From AG-12 sp027339635 (lineage in GTDB: Bacteria > Chloroflexota > Dormibacteria > Aeolococcales > Bog-877): DNA of 64,000 bases. Position numbers and translations under genes: made by a program. Positions 7,916-16,659 of this stretch are shown here, in pieces. The stretch lies in the NCBI GenBank assembly GCA_027339635.1, contig DAHWNZ010000002.1, positions 1 through 64,000 on the forward strand. The letters are read 5' to 3'. The notes beneath the pieces were generated by a model. That model did no database searches and was not told where the DNA came from. It saw nothing but the letters and a program-made list of their open reading frames with translations. The first letter of the stretch is position 1. The number at the start of each line of letters is the position of its first letter.

Positions 7916-9216
7916 GGGGGAGCCTCCGCATCCAGCCGGCTGCGACGGCGCCGCAGTCCCATAAACATACCGACGAGCAGCACGACCAGGAAAGCGGCCA
8001 CCAGTGGCGGGACCCAGGCTGGCAGTGAGAGCCTGAAGCCAGATCCCTTGGCAGGACGCGGCCGTTGTGTGTGGCTCGGTGGGGTGCTGGGAGGAGGGCT
8101 GATCGGGATCGGGCTGGTCGCCCCCACGGCCTGCAGCGGGACGGGGCCGGGGGCTGAGGTGTCCACCAGTTTGGCGGTTGCCGCGAGGCGGGTCGAGCCA
8201 TGCCACAGCGCGGCCAGAACGGTTGGGGGATTGGTCCCCTCCACGGAGAGCCCGGTCACGTCATCCGCCGGCAGCCCAGTCTGCCATGGCTGCCAGGTCG
8301 ACCCTCCATTGATGCTCCGCTGCAGGCCGCCGCCGCTGCTGCCCCCGTTGTCGCCCCCGACGTACACGACCGCCGGGTTATTGGGGTCGAAGGCGATCGT
8401 GTTGACGCTCCAGAGAGCTCCCTGAGCCAGGCTGACAGTCTGCCAGGCGCTGCCACCGTTGTCCGAGAGCATGAGCCCCTTCAAGGTCCCGACGAGAATT
8501 GGGGGATTGCTCGCACCCCTGGCCAGGGGGCCAATCCCAATCGCGAAGACGGGAGCCCCGCCCGGATCCCCGCCGCTCACGGCCTGCCAGGAGGTGGCCT
8601 TCCCAACCGCCAGATTGGAGTACAGGTTGGCGCTCGCGACCGTGCTGTCGGAGCCTGCCAGCACGCCCAGTGGGCTGGCGACTGTGATGCCCACCGAGCT
8701 GATGCTGGTCCCCTGCAGCCCGGCCGGTTCCCAACCGACTCCGGTGCCACCCACATAGACCCCGGAATTGGTGCCGAGGACGACCGCATCCGACCCGACC
8801 GCGATGGCGCGGACGTCGAGATTGCGCAGACCGGCGTCGTCTTCGCTCCACAGGCTCCCCGCATCGCTGCTGCGGTAGATGCCCCGAGTCTCGGTTCCGG
8901 CATAGGCCACGTCGCCACCGCTGCCAAAGGCAACCGTCCAGGTCCAGGCCGTGATCGAGGTTTGGGCCCAGGTCTGACCGCCGTTGGAGCTGCTGTAGAC
9001 CCCGCGAGTGGTGGCCGCGAGGAGGTCCTGGGGCTGGGCGGGGTCGGCGACCATCTGCCAGACGATCGCGTGCTGTGAGGCCGGAAAGTCAGGTCCTCCA
9101 AGGCTAGCCCACCCCGGGGACTGGGCAGTCGCCGGCTGGGCCATCAGGGCCAGCAGGAGGGCCCCTCCCACGAGCACCGTGACGCCGCCGAGCCGCCGGG
9201 CCAGAGACCTCTTCAC
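7912..9216 (-). CDS. Secreted BNR/Asp-box beta-propeller protein, C-terminally anchored
   Basis: A 434-residue exported protein. A signal peptide (residues ~1-31, ending in PATAQ) is followed by a sortilin-like propeller with at least four Asp-box repeats: SSSNGGQTW, RSSDAGSLW, LSDNGGSAW and RSINGGSTW. A Pro/Ser-rich linker (~365-390) follows, then one membrane helix (~397-420) and a basic tail. The propeller should therefore face outward. Asp-box propellers bind or cleave glycans or plant-type polymers in some families; no catalytic sialidase residues are evident here. It is oddly placed, overlapping purA by four bases and ridA by four. Confidence 0.82.
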   Translation of the reverse strand: MKRSLARRLGGVTVLVGGALLLALMAQPATAQSPGWASLGGPDFPASQHAIVWQMVADPAQPQDLLAATTRGVYSSSNGGQTWAQTSITAWTWTVAFGSGGDVAYAGTETRGIYRSSDAGSLWSEDDAGLRNLDVRAIAVGSDAVVLGTNSGVYVGGTGVGWEPAGLQGTSISSVGITVASPLGVLAGSDSTVASANLYSNLAVGKATSWQAVSGGDPGGAPVFAIGIGPLARGASNPPILVGTLKGLMLSDNGGSAWQTVSLAQGALWSVNTIAFDPNNPAVVYVGGDNGGSSGGGLQRSINGGSTWQPWQTGLPADDVTGLSVEGTNPPTVLAALWHGSTRLAATAKLVDTSAPGPVPLQAVGATSPIPISPPPSTPPSHTQRPRPAKGSGFRLSLPAWVPPLVAAFLVVLLVGMFMGLRRRRSRLDAEAPP

Positions 9217-10496
9217 CAGAGCGCCCGTCTCACGATGGTCTGGTCGCGTTCCGGGCCGACCGAGACGAGCTCAACCGGCGCCCCCGCCAGCTCCGCGATG
9301 CGCTCCACGTACCGCCGGGCGGGAGCCGGAAGCTCCTCGTAGCGGCGAGCGTCGCGGGTTGAGCACCCCCACCCAGGCAGGTCCTCGTAGACCGGTTCCA
9401 GGTGTTTGAGATGGGAGATGTTGGCCATCGGATGGTCCATCGCCTCCCCCTTGCTCACATACCCCTTGCATACCCTGACCATGGGGAGCTCGTCGAGGAC
9501 ATCCAGCTTCGTCAGAGCGATGCTGTCGATCCCGTTCACTCCCACGGAGTAGCGGGCGATGTTGGCATCGAACCAGCCGACCCTCCGCGGCCTGCCGGTG
9601 GTGGTCCCGTATTCGGACCCGCGCTCCCTCAGGTACTCACCCAGGGCATCCTCCTGCTCGGTCGGGAATGGGCCATACCCGACCCTGGTCGTATAGGCCT
9701 TGAAGACCCCCAGGGTCGCCGTTACGTGGCGGGGCCCGAGCCCCGCCCCGGCGAGGGCCCCCCCCGAGGATGGGTAGGAGCTGGTGACGTAGGGGTAGGT
9801 GCCGAGGTCGAGGTCGAGCATCGTGCCCTGGGCTCCCTCCAGGATCACCTTCTCCTGCCTTGACACCGCCTCCTGCAGGATGGGGAAGGGATCCCGGATG
9901 AAGCGGTCGAGGCGCTGAGCGTACTCGGTGTACTCGGCCAGGATCTCCGCCTTGGTGAAGGGGGGAGCGGAGTAGAGCTTGACCAGGGTGTCGTTCTTCA
10001 GTGGCAGCACGAAATCGAGCTTCTTCTCCAGGAACCGGAGCTTCTGCAGATCTCCTACCCGAAACCCTATCCGCCTCACCTTGTCGCTGTAGGCGGGACC
10101 AACCCCTCGGTAGGTGGTCCCGAGTCGGTCATCACCTCGAGCCGCCTCCTCGAGGCGGTCCAGCACCGGGTGATAGGGCATGATCATGTGGGCCCGGTCG
10201 CTGATGACCAGGTTGGCCAGGTCGGCGCCCGCCGCCTCCAGGGCGTCTATCTCGGCTAGCAGCACCTTGGGGTCTAGGACCACGCCGTTGCCGATCACGC
10301 AGGTGGTTTTGGCATGCAGGATCCCCGAGGGGATCAGGTTGAACTTGAACGTGCGGCCATCGACGACCACCGTGTGGCCGGCATTGTTGCCCCCCTGGCT
10401 GCGGAGCACGATCCGGGCGTCCTCGGCCAGCAGATCCACTATCTTGCCCTTGCCCTCGTCGCCCCACTGGCCCCCGACGCAGACGATCACTCCCAC
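9213..10496 (-). CDS. purA: Adenylosuccinate synthetase
   Basis: Converts IMP and aspartate to adenylosuccinate with GTP, in the cytoplasm. Length 427 is standard. The N-terminal GGQWGDEGKGK loop, the NNAGHTVV motif, the RGVGPAYSDK segment, EGAQGTMLD and the VTSSYP region are all present. The start is GTG; a second GTG six bases later is also possible. It lies eleven bases after dnaB within the replication operon. Confidence 0.96.
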   Translation of the reverse strand: MGVIVCVGGQWGDEGKGKIVDLLAEDARIVLRSQGGNNAGHTVVVDGRTFKFNLIPSGILHAKTTCVIGNGVVLDPKVLLAEIDALEAAGADLANLVISDRAHMIMPYHPVLDRLEEAARGDDRLGTTYRGVGPAYSDKVRRIGFRVGDLQKLRFLEKKLDFVLPLKNDTLVKLYSAPPFTKAEILAEYTEYAQRLDRFIRDPFPILQEAVSRQEKVILEGAQGTMLDLDLGTYPYVTSSYPSSGGALAGAGLGPRHVTATLGVFKAYTTRVGYGPFPTEQEDALGEYLRERGSEYGTTTGRPRRVGWFDANIARYSVGVNGIDSIALTKLDVLDELPMVRVCKGYVSKGEAMDHPMANISHLKHLEPVYEDLPGWGCSTRDARRYEELPAPARRYVERIAELAGAPVELVSVGPERDQTIVRRALW

Positions 10497-10507
10497 CCTG
10501 CGGTCAC

Positions 10508-11878
10508 CTACTCGGGCTCCTGATGGGTGTGGTCCACATCCTTGAACGCGGTCTGCCCGGCGTTGAAGAAGAGCTGCAGGCGGCGCACCGGACCGTTGCG
10601 GTTCTTGGCTATGTCCAGCTCGGTTATGCCGGGGTCCTTGCCGTCCTCATGCATCCCCGGACGGTACAGGAACATCACGATGTCGGAGTCCTGCTCGATG
10701 CTGCCGGAGTCCCGCAGGTCGCTGAGCTGGGGACGGCGGTCCTGGCGCCGTTCCGACTCCCGGTTGAGTTGGGAGACCGCAATCACCGGCACGTCGAGCT
10801 CACGGGCCAGGCTCTTCAGCCCTCCGGAGATCTCCGACACCTCCTGGGCCCGGGAGTCCGAACGGCTCTGGGAGCGCATGAGCTGCAGGTAGTCGACGAT
10901 GAACAGGTCGACCTGGGAGGTGGCCCGGAGCCGCCGGGCCTTGGCCCTCATCTCCATCACCGAGAGCCCCGGGGTGTCGTCGATGTAGATGGCGGCCCGG
11001 CTCAAGGTGTCCATGGCCTCTGCGATCCTGGGCCAGGCGTCGTTGCCAAGCTGGCCCGTCCGCAGGCGGTAGGCGTCCACCGACGCCTCGCTGCAGAGGA
11101 GCCGCTGCACCAGGGTGTCGCGGCTCATCTCGAGGCTGAACAGGGCGACCCCATGCTGGCGCCGGACTGCGGCGTTGCGGGCGACGTTGAGCACGAATGA
11201 GGTCTTCCCCACCCCCGGCCGGGCGGCCACCACGACCAGCTCGGAGCGCTGAAAGCCCGAGGTGACGGCATCCAGTTCTCCGAAGCCGCTGGCGACGCCC
11301 GTCACCGACCGCACCTCCCCCTGGTGGAAGGCGTGGCTCAGAGCCTCCCACGTGGTCACCAGCTGCTTGCTGATCGCCTCGAACTCCCCCTTGGGCCGCC
11401 CCCGGTCGGCGACCGCGAAGACCGTCCTCTCGGCATCCTCTATGGCTGCTTGGGCATCCAGCCGCTCGTCGAACCCGAGCTCGGCCAGCTTGCCGCCCGC
11501 CTGGATGAGCCGGCGCTTGACCGAGTGGTCATGGACGATCCGGGCGTAGTAGCTGACGTTCGCGGCGGTCGGCACCCCCGCCGCCAGGGAGGTGAGCACC
11601 GGCAGCCCACCGACGCGCTCCAGGGTCCGCTGCCTCTCCAGCTCGTCCGCCAGGGTCAGGGTGTCCAGGGGAGTTCCCTGGGAGAAGAGGCTCAGCATGG
11701 CTCGGAATATGTCGGCGTGGGCATCGAGATAGAAGTCGTCCGGCTCCAGGGTTCCCACCACCTGTCCGATCTGATCTTTGTCCAGGAGCAGTGCGCCCAG
11801 CACCGAGCGCTCGGCGTCGAGGTTGTTGGGAGGGACCCTGAGGAGGGCGGCCGGCCGGATCTCCGGCCGGACTGTCAC
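10508..11878 (-). CDS. dnaB: Replicative DNA helicase
   Basis: Hexameric 5'-3' helicase of the replication fork, 456 residues. The N-terminal DnaB domain starts at NNLDAERSVLGALLLD. The RecA-like domain has Walker A ARPGVGKTSF, the LFSLEMS segment, Walker B LFIVDYLQLM and the SQLNRESERR motif. No intein or insertion is visible. The GTG start overlaps the stop of rplI by four bases. Confidence 0.96.
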   Translation of the reverse strand: MTVRPEIRPAALLRVPPNNLDAERSVLGALLLDKDQIGQVVGTLEPDDFYLDAHADIFRAMLSLFSQGTPLDTLTLADELERQRTLERVGGLPVLTSLAAGVPTAANVSYYARIVHDHSVKRRLIQAGGKLAELGFDERLDAQAAIEDAERTVFAVADRGRPKGEFEAISKQLVTTWEALSHAFHQGEVRSVTGVASGFGELDAVTSGFQRSELVVVAARPGVGKTSFVLNVARNAAVRRQHGVALFSLEMSRDTLVQRLLCSEASVDAYRLRTGQLGNDAWPRIAEAMDTLSRAAIYIDDTPGLSVMEMRAKARRLRATSQVDLFIVDYLQLMRSQSRSDSRAQEVSEISGGLKSLARELDVPVIAVSQLNRESERRQDRRPQLSDLRDSGSIEQDSDIVMFLYRPGMHEDGKDPGITELDIAKNRNGPVRRLQLFFNAGQTAFKDVDHTHQEPE

Positions 11879-12318
11879 GCGGCGACGACCCGGACCTTGA
11901 CCCGGGCCTCGACCTCGGAGTGCACCTTGATCACCGCTTCGTACTCACCGATCTCATGCGCGGGCTCGAACTCGATCTTGCGACGATCGACCTGCACTCC
12001 CAACTTCGACTCCAGGGCCTCCGCGACATCTATGTTCACGACCGCCCCATAGAGCTTGCCGGTGTCGCCGGCGCGAGCCGCGATCTCAACCAGGGTTGCG
12101 CTCATCTGCTCCGCCAGGGCGCGGGCGGCCACCATCTCCGCCTCCTGCCGGTGGCGTTGGCGGTCTCGTTGAGCCCTTATCTGGGCCTCGGCCCTCGGCT
12201 GGGCCGGCTGGGCCAGCCTCCTCGGGAGCAAAAAGTTGCGGGCGTAACCGTCCGCCACCTCCTTGACATCCCCCGCCTTGCCGGTCCCGGACACGTCATT
12301 GGTGAGTATTACCTTCAA
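11875..12318 (-). CDS. rplI: Ribosomal protein bL9
   Basis: Large-subunit protein L9, 147 residues, the usual size. The N-terminal domain begins KVILTNDVSGTGKAGDVKEV with GYARNFLLPR; the central helix is rich in Gln and Arg; the C-terminal domain is intact. The start is TTG 12318, with AGGAG eight bases upstream, and it overlaps the stop of the DUF1232 gene by four bases. The rplI-dnaB linkage is common in bacteria. Confidence 0.95.
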   Translation of the reverse strand: MKVILTNDVSGTGKAGDVKEVADGYARNFLLPRRLAQPAQPRAEAQIRAQRDRQRHRQEAEMVAARALAEQMSATLVEIAARAGDTGKLYGAVVNIDVAEALESKLGVQVDRRKIEFEPAHEIGEYEAVIKVHSEVEARVKVRVVAA

Positions 12319-12827
12319 TGCGATGACTCCTGAGTGGGTGGAAGCGAGTGAGAGTCCGCCTCTGGATCGGACAGCCCCCCTTCCCCTGACTCCGCGGAAC
12401 GGTACCACGGCTGGGGCTCCCTCTGGGCGCTGGATTCCCGGCTTGCCCGCCGGAGGTTGGTCAGGCTCCTGGCCATGGAGCTTAGCCTGACCGCGCTGGC
12501 CACGCCCCGGGCCAGGTCGCGATCGAAGACGCTGGTGCGCTGCCGAATCTGCGCCTCGACATCGGCCCGCAACTCCTCGGGCACCTGGGAGTTGAAGGTG
12601 CGCACCGCCAGCACCGTGAGCGCCACGGTGTCCATCTGCCCAACCAGGGGAACCCACGCGGGAATGTCGACCACGGGGTTGAGGATCACGGCCAGGGCTC
12701 CCGCCAGAGCCGCCTTCGGCGCCTTGGGCGTGCGCGGATCCCGCGCCAGACAGTAGGCGAGGCGGAGTTGCTGGGGCAGCTCCAGGATCAGGCTGCGGAT
12801 GCGCTTGACGCGCGAGATTACGGTCAT
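12315..12827 (-). CDS. DUF1232 (YkvA-like) membrane-associated protein
   Basis: A 170-residue protein. The region LPQQLRLAYCLARDPRTP, then ALAVILNPVVDIPAWVPLVG and DTVALTVLA, matches the DUF1232/YkvA domain, a short two-segment hydrophobic unit of unknown function. The remaining ~90 residues are charged and look soluble or disordered. ATG 12827 is used; a TTG at 12860 in the same frame would add eleven residues. First gene of the operon that continues into rplI and dnaB. Confidence 0.75.
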   Translation of the reverse strand: MTVISRVKRIRSLILELPQQLRLAYCLARDPRTPKAPKAALAGALAVILNPVVDIPAWVPLVGQMDTVALTVLAVRTFNSQVPEELRADVEAQIRQRTSVFDRDLARGVASAVRLSSMARSLTNLRRASRESSAQREPQPWYRSAESGEGGLSDPEADSHSLPPTQESSH

Positions 12828-12887
12828 CAGTTGGTGATTAGGACCCCCGAAATCGGACAACCCCAGTCTAACCTGCGCCGCACACGG

Positions 12888-14336
12888 CTACCGAGTAGGG
12901 CCGCCCGCTTCCCCCGGGCGTGGCCACCACGACGAGCGGTCCTGGTCGAGAAGAATCAGGGCGCGCTCCTCATCGGAGGAGTCCCCGGCCTGCAGCCGGC
13001 CATCCAGCAGAGCCTCGACCAAGAGCCGTTTGGCGCGCCCGATCCAGGGACCGTCCGAGAGCCCGAAATGCTGCTTCAAACGGTTGCCTCCGAGCGGGGC
13101 GTCCAGACCCCTTGGATGCTCTTCCCCCACCCGCCGCATCCGCTCCTCAAGATCATCGAGCTCATCTGTGCCCGGATACGAGGAGGCACGGGTGTCCGCC
13201 CTGGCCAGCTCCAGCAGCAACGGGCCCAGCGCGCCGGCGTCCCGCCAGAGACGTCTCACTGCGGAATCCGCCCACTCCTTGCGGTACTGGATGGGGCGCA
13301 TGTGCATCTCCACCAACCGCTGCACCTGCCCGACCTCGGAATTGGAAAAGCGCAGGCGCCTCATCACGACTCCCGCTATCTCGGCCCCGACCCGCTGGTG
13401 GCGATGGAAGGTGGGTCCGGCCGGGGTCGGGACCAGGGTGTCCGGTTTACCGATGTCGTGGAACAGGACGGCCAACCGCAAGACCTTGCCGGAGGGTGCC
13501 AGGTCCAGTGCCATGGCCGTGTGTTCAAACACGTCGCCCAGGTGATACCCCCCCTGAGCCACGGAGTGCATGCGATCCAGCTCGGGCAGGACCTCAGCCA
13601 GGATCCCGGTGCGGCGCAGGATGTGCATGCCAGCCGACGGCCGAACCCCCAGGAGCAGCTTGACCAGCTCATCGCGGAGGCGCTCCGCGGAAACGATCCG
13701 CAAGCGGTGGCGCGCCCGGCTCATCGCCTCCTCGACACCGTCCGCCAGCTCGAAATCGAGCTGGGAGGCGAAACGCGCCGCTCTGAACATCCGCAGAGGA
13801 TCCTCGTCAAACGTCTGATCGGGGTCCAGAGGCGTCCTCAGCACCCGGGCTCGTATGTCCGCCAGGCCCCACCCGGTCGGATCCAGCAGCAGGCGCCGCC
13901 CGGTGAGCAGCAGGGTGTTGATGGTGAAGTCACGCCGCATCACGTCCTGCTCCAGGGTGGCGGGGGCCACCTGGGGTTTGCGGCTCTCCCTGGAGTAGGC
14001 CTCACTGCGGGCCCTTACTAGCTCCACCGTGAAGCGGGACCCCCCGCTCAGAGGAAAGGACACCTGGGCCGTGCCGTAGCGCTCGAAGGCGACCACCTTG
14101 CCCCGCCTGCCCCAGCGGCGGGAAAGCCACTGAGCGCCTCGCTCCGCGTCCACTCGGTCCAGGACCAGGTCCACATCCGGCGAGCTCGCCCGCCCCATCA
14201 CCAGATCCCGAACGTAGCCCCCGACCACACAGGCGCGCGTCCTGAGATCCCGCTCCATCTCCTCCAGCGAGTCGATGAGCAGATCCGGGGCAGGGTCGGC
14301 GGGCAGGATGGCGACCTGGGCGCGGCGCTCAGGCAT
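12888..14336 (-). CDS. cca: CCA tRNA nucleotidyltransferase / poly(A) polymerase family protein
   Basis: A 482-residue class II nucleotidyltransferase that adds or repairs the 3' CCA of tRNAs. The catalytic head has VVGGYVRDLVMGR, PDVDLVLD and RRDFTINTLLL, then DPLRMFRAARFASQL. A C-terminal HD domain shows EHTAMALDL and VLFHDIGKPDTL, so it may also have phosphohydrolase activity. The start at ATG 14336 overlaps the end of the HxlR gene by eight bases. A poly(A) polymerase role cannot be excluded. Confidence 0.9.
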   Translation of the reverse strand: MPERRAQVAILPADPAPDLLIDSLEEMERDLRTRACVVGGYVRDLVMGRASSPDVDLVLDRVDAERGAQWLSRRWGRRGKVVAFERYGTAQVSFPLSGGSRFTVELVRARSEAYSRESRKPQVAPATLEQDVMRRDFTINTLLLTGRRLLLDPTGWGLADIRARVLRTPLDPDQTFDEDPLRMFRAARFASQLDFELADGVEEAMSRARHRLRIVSAERLRDELVKLLLGVRPSAGMHILRRTGILAEVLPELDRMHSVAQGGYHLGDVFEHTAMALDLAPSGKVLRLAVLFHDIGKPDTLVPTPAGPTFHRHQRVGAEIAGVVMRRLRFSNSEVGQVQRLVEMHMRPIQYRKEWADSAVRRLWRDAGALGPLLLELARADTRASSYPGTDELDDLEERMRRVGEEHPRGLDAPLGGNRLKQHFGLSDGPWIGRAKRLLVEALLDGRLQAGDSSDEERALILLDQDRSSWWPRPGEAGGPTR

Positions 14337-14775
14337 CCACCAGCTCCTCTGCCGGGCCCTGGTCCATGGTCGGCTCCAGGATCTCGTCGCAGAAGGGACA
14401 GTAGCTGCGCAGCTCCAGCTCCTCTCCGCACTCCCCATGCAATTGCCCGGGGCTCGCTCCACGCCAGCGCCGCAGCTCCCGTATCACCGGGTCCAGGGTC
14501 CGGCCGACCTCGGTGAGCCGGTACTCCGCGCGTGGGGGCCGCTCCGAATACGTGCGACTCTCGACCAGCCCGCCCGCCTCGAGGCGCCTCAGGCGCTCGG
14601 CGAGAACGTTGGACGCGATGCCGGGCACGGCTCGGCCGAGATCAGTGAACCGCAGCGGCCCTCCCTGCAGGGCGGCCACCACCAGCAGCGTCCAGCGATC
14701 GCCGACAGCCTCCAGCGCCGCGGCCAGAGCGTCCTTCTCCCAAGCGGCCCCCATGTCCTGTGCCATACCACACAT
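14329..14775 (-). CDS. HxlR-family winged-helix regulator
   Basis: A 148-residue HxlR regulator. The winged helix includes VGDRWTLLVVAALQGGPLRF, the recognition helix IASNVLAERLRRLEAGGLV and the wing SERPPRAEYRLTEVG. An unusual C-terminal extension holds Cys residues (HGECGEELELRSYCPFC), which could bind zinc or sense redox state. GAGGG seven bases before ATG 14775 supports this start; ATG 14766 is the alternative. It is divergent from the trypsin/PDZ protease gene, with palindromes between them, so it probably regulates that gene and itself. Confidence 0.86.
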   Translation of the reverse strand: MCGMAQDMGAAWEKDALAAALEAVGDRWTLLVVAALQGGPLRFTDLGRAVPGIASNVLAERLRRLEAGGLVESRTYSERPPRAEYRLTEVGRTLDPVIRELRRWRGASPGQLHGECGEELELRSYCPFCDEILEPTMDQGPAEELVDA

Positions 14776-14817
14776 CTTGCGACCCTCAGCCCCCCAACGG
14801 CCGGCGGTCACTTTGTG

Positions 14818-14839
14818 AGTAAACTGGTTACTTGCAAGT
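14818..14839. promoter_or_regulatory. Candidate HxlR operator between divergent genes
   Basis: Two overlapping inverted repeats. AGTAA and TTACT, six bases apart, span 14818-14833. A perfect 10-base palindrome, ACTTGCAAGT, spans 14830-14839. TTAC/GTAA-type palindromes are typical of HxlR operators. The site lies between the HxlR start and the protease ribosome-binding site (GGAGG at 14855-14859). Confidence 0.55.
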
Positions 14840-14865
14840 TACCACCTACTGACTGGAGGCTCGAA

Positions 14866-15798
14866 GTGACAGATTTCCAAGGGGTCCGCGAGGCGGTCGC
14901 GGCGGTTCGGAGCCGCGGCCTGGGGTCGGTGGTCGGGATCGGGTCGAGACCTCCGTTCGGAACCGGGGTTGTGGTGGGACAGTCGCGGGTTGTGACGTCC
15001 GCCCACAACGTCCGCTGGGACCACCGACTGATGCACTTCGCTGATGGCTCCTCAAGGCGGGCGGAGGCGACCGTGCGGGACTGGGCTCGAGACCTGGCCG
15101 TGATCACAGTCGACACCGCAGACGTAGCGGCCGCCACGTTCGCCGACTCGGCCCCCGGGCTCGGCGAACCGGTCCTGGCCGCAGCCCGCCCGGGCCCGCG
15201 GGCACTTCGGCTGACCATCGGCTATGTATCCTCGGTCGGCCCCGGAGGTGGTGACGACGAGGGCTTCGAGCACTCCGCCCCCCTGCCCCGAGGGAGCTCG
15301 GGGGGACCCGCGTGCAACGCCTCGGGAGAGGTTGCGGGGCTCAACACCAGGCGCCTGGGCGAGGGCTTCTACTGGGCCCTTCCCGCCGGCCCGGACCTGA
15401 ACCGCCGTCTCGCCGAGCTGCTCGAGGGCCGGGTCGCACAAGCGGGCTGGCTCGGACTGGCCCTCCTCCCCCCGGAGATGGCTGGGCGGCTGCGCGAGGC
15501 CGTGGGGCTGTCCGCGCGGCCGGGGGCCCTCATTAGGGAGGTGGTCCCGGGAGGGCCTGCGGCATCCGCTGGACTGCTGAGAGGCGACCTGCTGGTGGGA
15601 CTCGACGGCCGCGCTATCGCCAACCGGCAGGACCTGCGTGCGGCCCTGGGCGCGCTCACCCCAGGCTCCTCCTCGCGCGTGCAGCTGGTTCGCGGAACCG
15701 ATGAGCTCGAAGTGGAGCTGACGGCGGGCGCCCCGCCGGAGGATCAGCCCAGGCACCGGCCCGGGCCGGGTCGCGGCAGGCACCACGGGCGGGGCTGA
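14866..15798 (+). CDS. Trypsin-like serine protease with PDZ domain, HtrA-like, no signal peptide
   Basis: A 310-residue protease. The catalytic triad is visible: His in VVTSAHNVRW, Asp in WARDLAVITVD and Ser in PRGSSGGPAC. A PDZ domain follows (LIREVVPGGPAASAGLLRGD to ALGALTPGSSSRVQL). The start is GTG 14866, with GGAGG six bases upstream. The protein begins TDFQGVREAV and has no signal peptide or membrane helix, unlike most HtrA proteases, so it should be cytoplasmic. The tail is rich in Arg, Gly, Pro and His. Probably controlled by the divergent HxlR gene. Confidence 0.88.
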   Translation: MTDFQGVREAVAAVRSRGLGSVVGIGSRPPFGTGVVVGQSRVVTSAHNVRWDHRLMHFADGSSRRAEATVRDWARDLAVITVDTADVAAATFADSAPGLGEPVLAAARPGPRALRLTIGYVSSVGPGGGDDEGFEHSAPLPRGSSGGPACNASGEVAGLNTRRLGEGFYWALPAGPDLNRRLAELLEGRVAQAGWLGLALLPPEMAGRLREAVGLSARPGALIREVVPGGPAASAGLLRGDLLVGLDGRAIANRQDLRAALGALTPGSSSRVQLVRGTDELEVELTAGAPPEDQPRHRPGPGRGRHHGRG

Positions 15799-15931
15799 CA
15801 GGTTTCGTTCAGTCAAGCGGAACGGACTGTTATCATCCGCCGATGCGACGTGTGTCGGGGGTCTGTTATGAGTCCGAGGTGGCCCACTGCCTCGGCTGAC
15901 CACAAGGCAGCGCAACCCGCTGGGGCGCACG

Positions 15932-16657
15932 GTGCGGCTGCTGGGGTGGATGGCCGACCACGACGCCGGGGACTTCGGGGTGCGGGAGCTGGCGGCGGCC
16001 GTCGGGATGGCACCCAGCACCGTCCATCGTTCCCTGGGAGCGCTGGAGGACGAGGGCCTGGTCGACGCGGACCCGCAGTCGGGACGCTACCGACTGAGCC
16101 TGGGGTTCTACCGCCTCGCCCTCAAGGGGTCGCGCCGCACTCCACTTCGGGAGGTCGCCCGCCCGTTCGTGCTGGAGGCGGCCCGGGCGGCCGAGGAGGC
16201 GTGCCAGCTGGCGGTTTACGGGGAGATCCAGCTCGCGGTCATGCACCTGATGGAGATTCCCTCCACCAGGCGGTTGCAGGTTCGCGCCCGTCTCTACGAG
16301 TGGGTCCCGCTCACCAACTCCGCGGCCGGGATGGCGGTGATGTCCAGGCTCGACTCGGAGTCGGTGGTCGCCGCCTTCGCAGCCGCCAAGGGTTCCGCGT
16401 CGGGTTCCGAGCTGGCCGAGCGCTTGGACCAGGTGCGGCGGCGCGGCTTCGCGGCAGCCGTCGGCTGGGCCGAGCCAGGCTGCGTCGAGCTGGCCGCGCC
16501 CTACAACGGCTTTGAGGGTCGAGTCCAGGGAGCCCTCTGCCTGGGGCTGCCCCAGGCTCGGCACAGCCCCAAGCTGGAGGAGGCTCTGGGCAGCCTGCTG
16601 ATGATGGAGGCTCAGAAGCTCACCCAGGCCCTGGAAGAGGCGGACCCGCGGGCCTGA
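15932..16657 (+). CDS. IclR-family transcriptional regulator
   Basis: A 241-residue regulator. The HTH FGVRELAAAVGMAPSTVHRS sits at the N-terminus and the IclR effector domain follows, with VPLTNSAAGMAVMS and CLGLPQARHS. GTG 15932 is the first ordinary start codon in frame; the frame is open back to 15872, and residues before it (NPLGRTVRLL) look like part of the first helix, so a CTG start near 15896 is possible. It converges with the ROK kinase gene, two bases apart, so a sugar or organic acid may be its effector. Confidence 0.87.
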   Translation: MRLLGWMADHDAGDFGVRELAAAVGMAPSTVHRSLGALEDEGLVDADPQSGRYRLSLGFYRLALKGSRRTPLREVARPFVLEAARAAEEACQLAVYGEIQLAVMHLMEIPSTRRLQVRARLYEWVPLTNSAAGMAVMSRLDSESVVAAFAAAKGSASGSELAERLDQVRRRGFAAAVGWAEPGCVELAAPYNGFEGRVQGALCLGLPQARHSPKLEEALGSLLMMEAQKLTQALEEADPRA

Positions 16658-16659
16658 CC

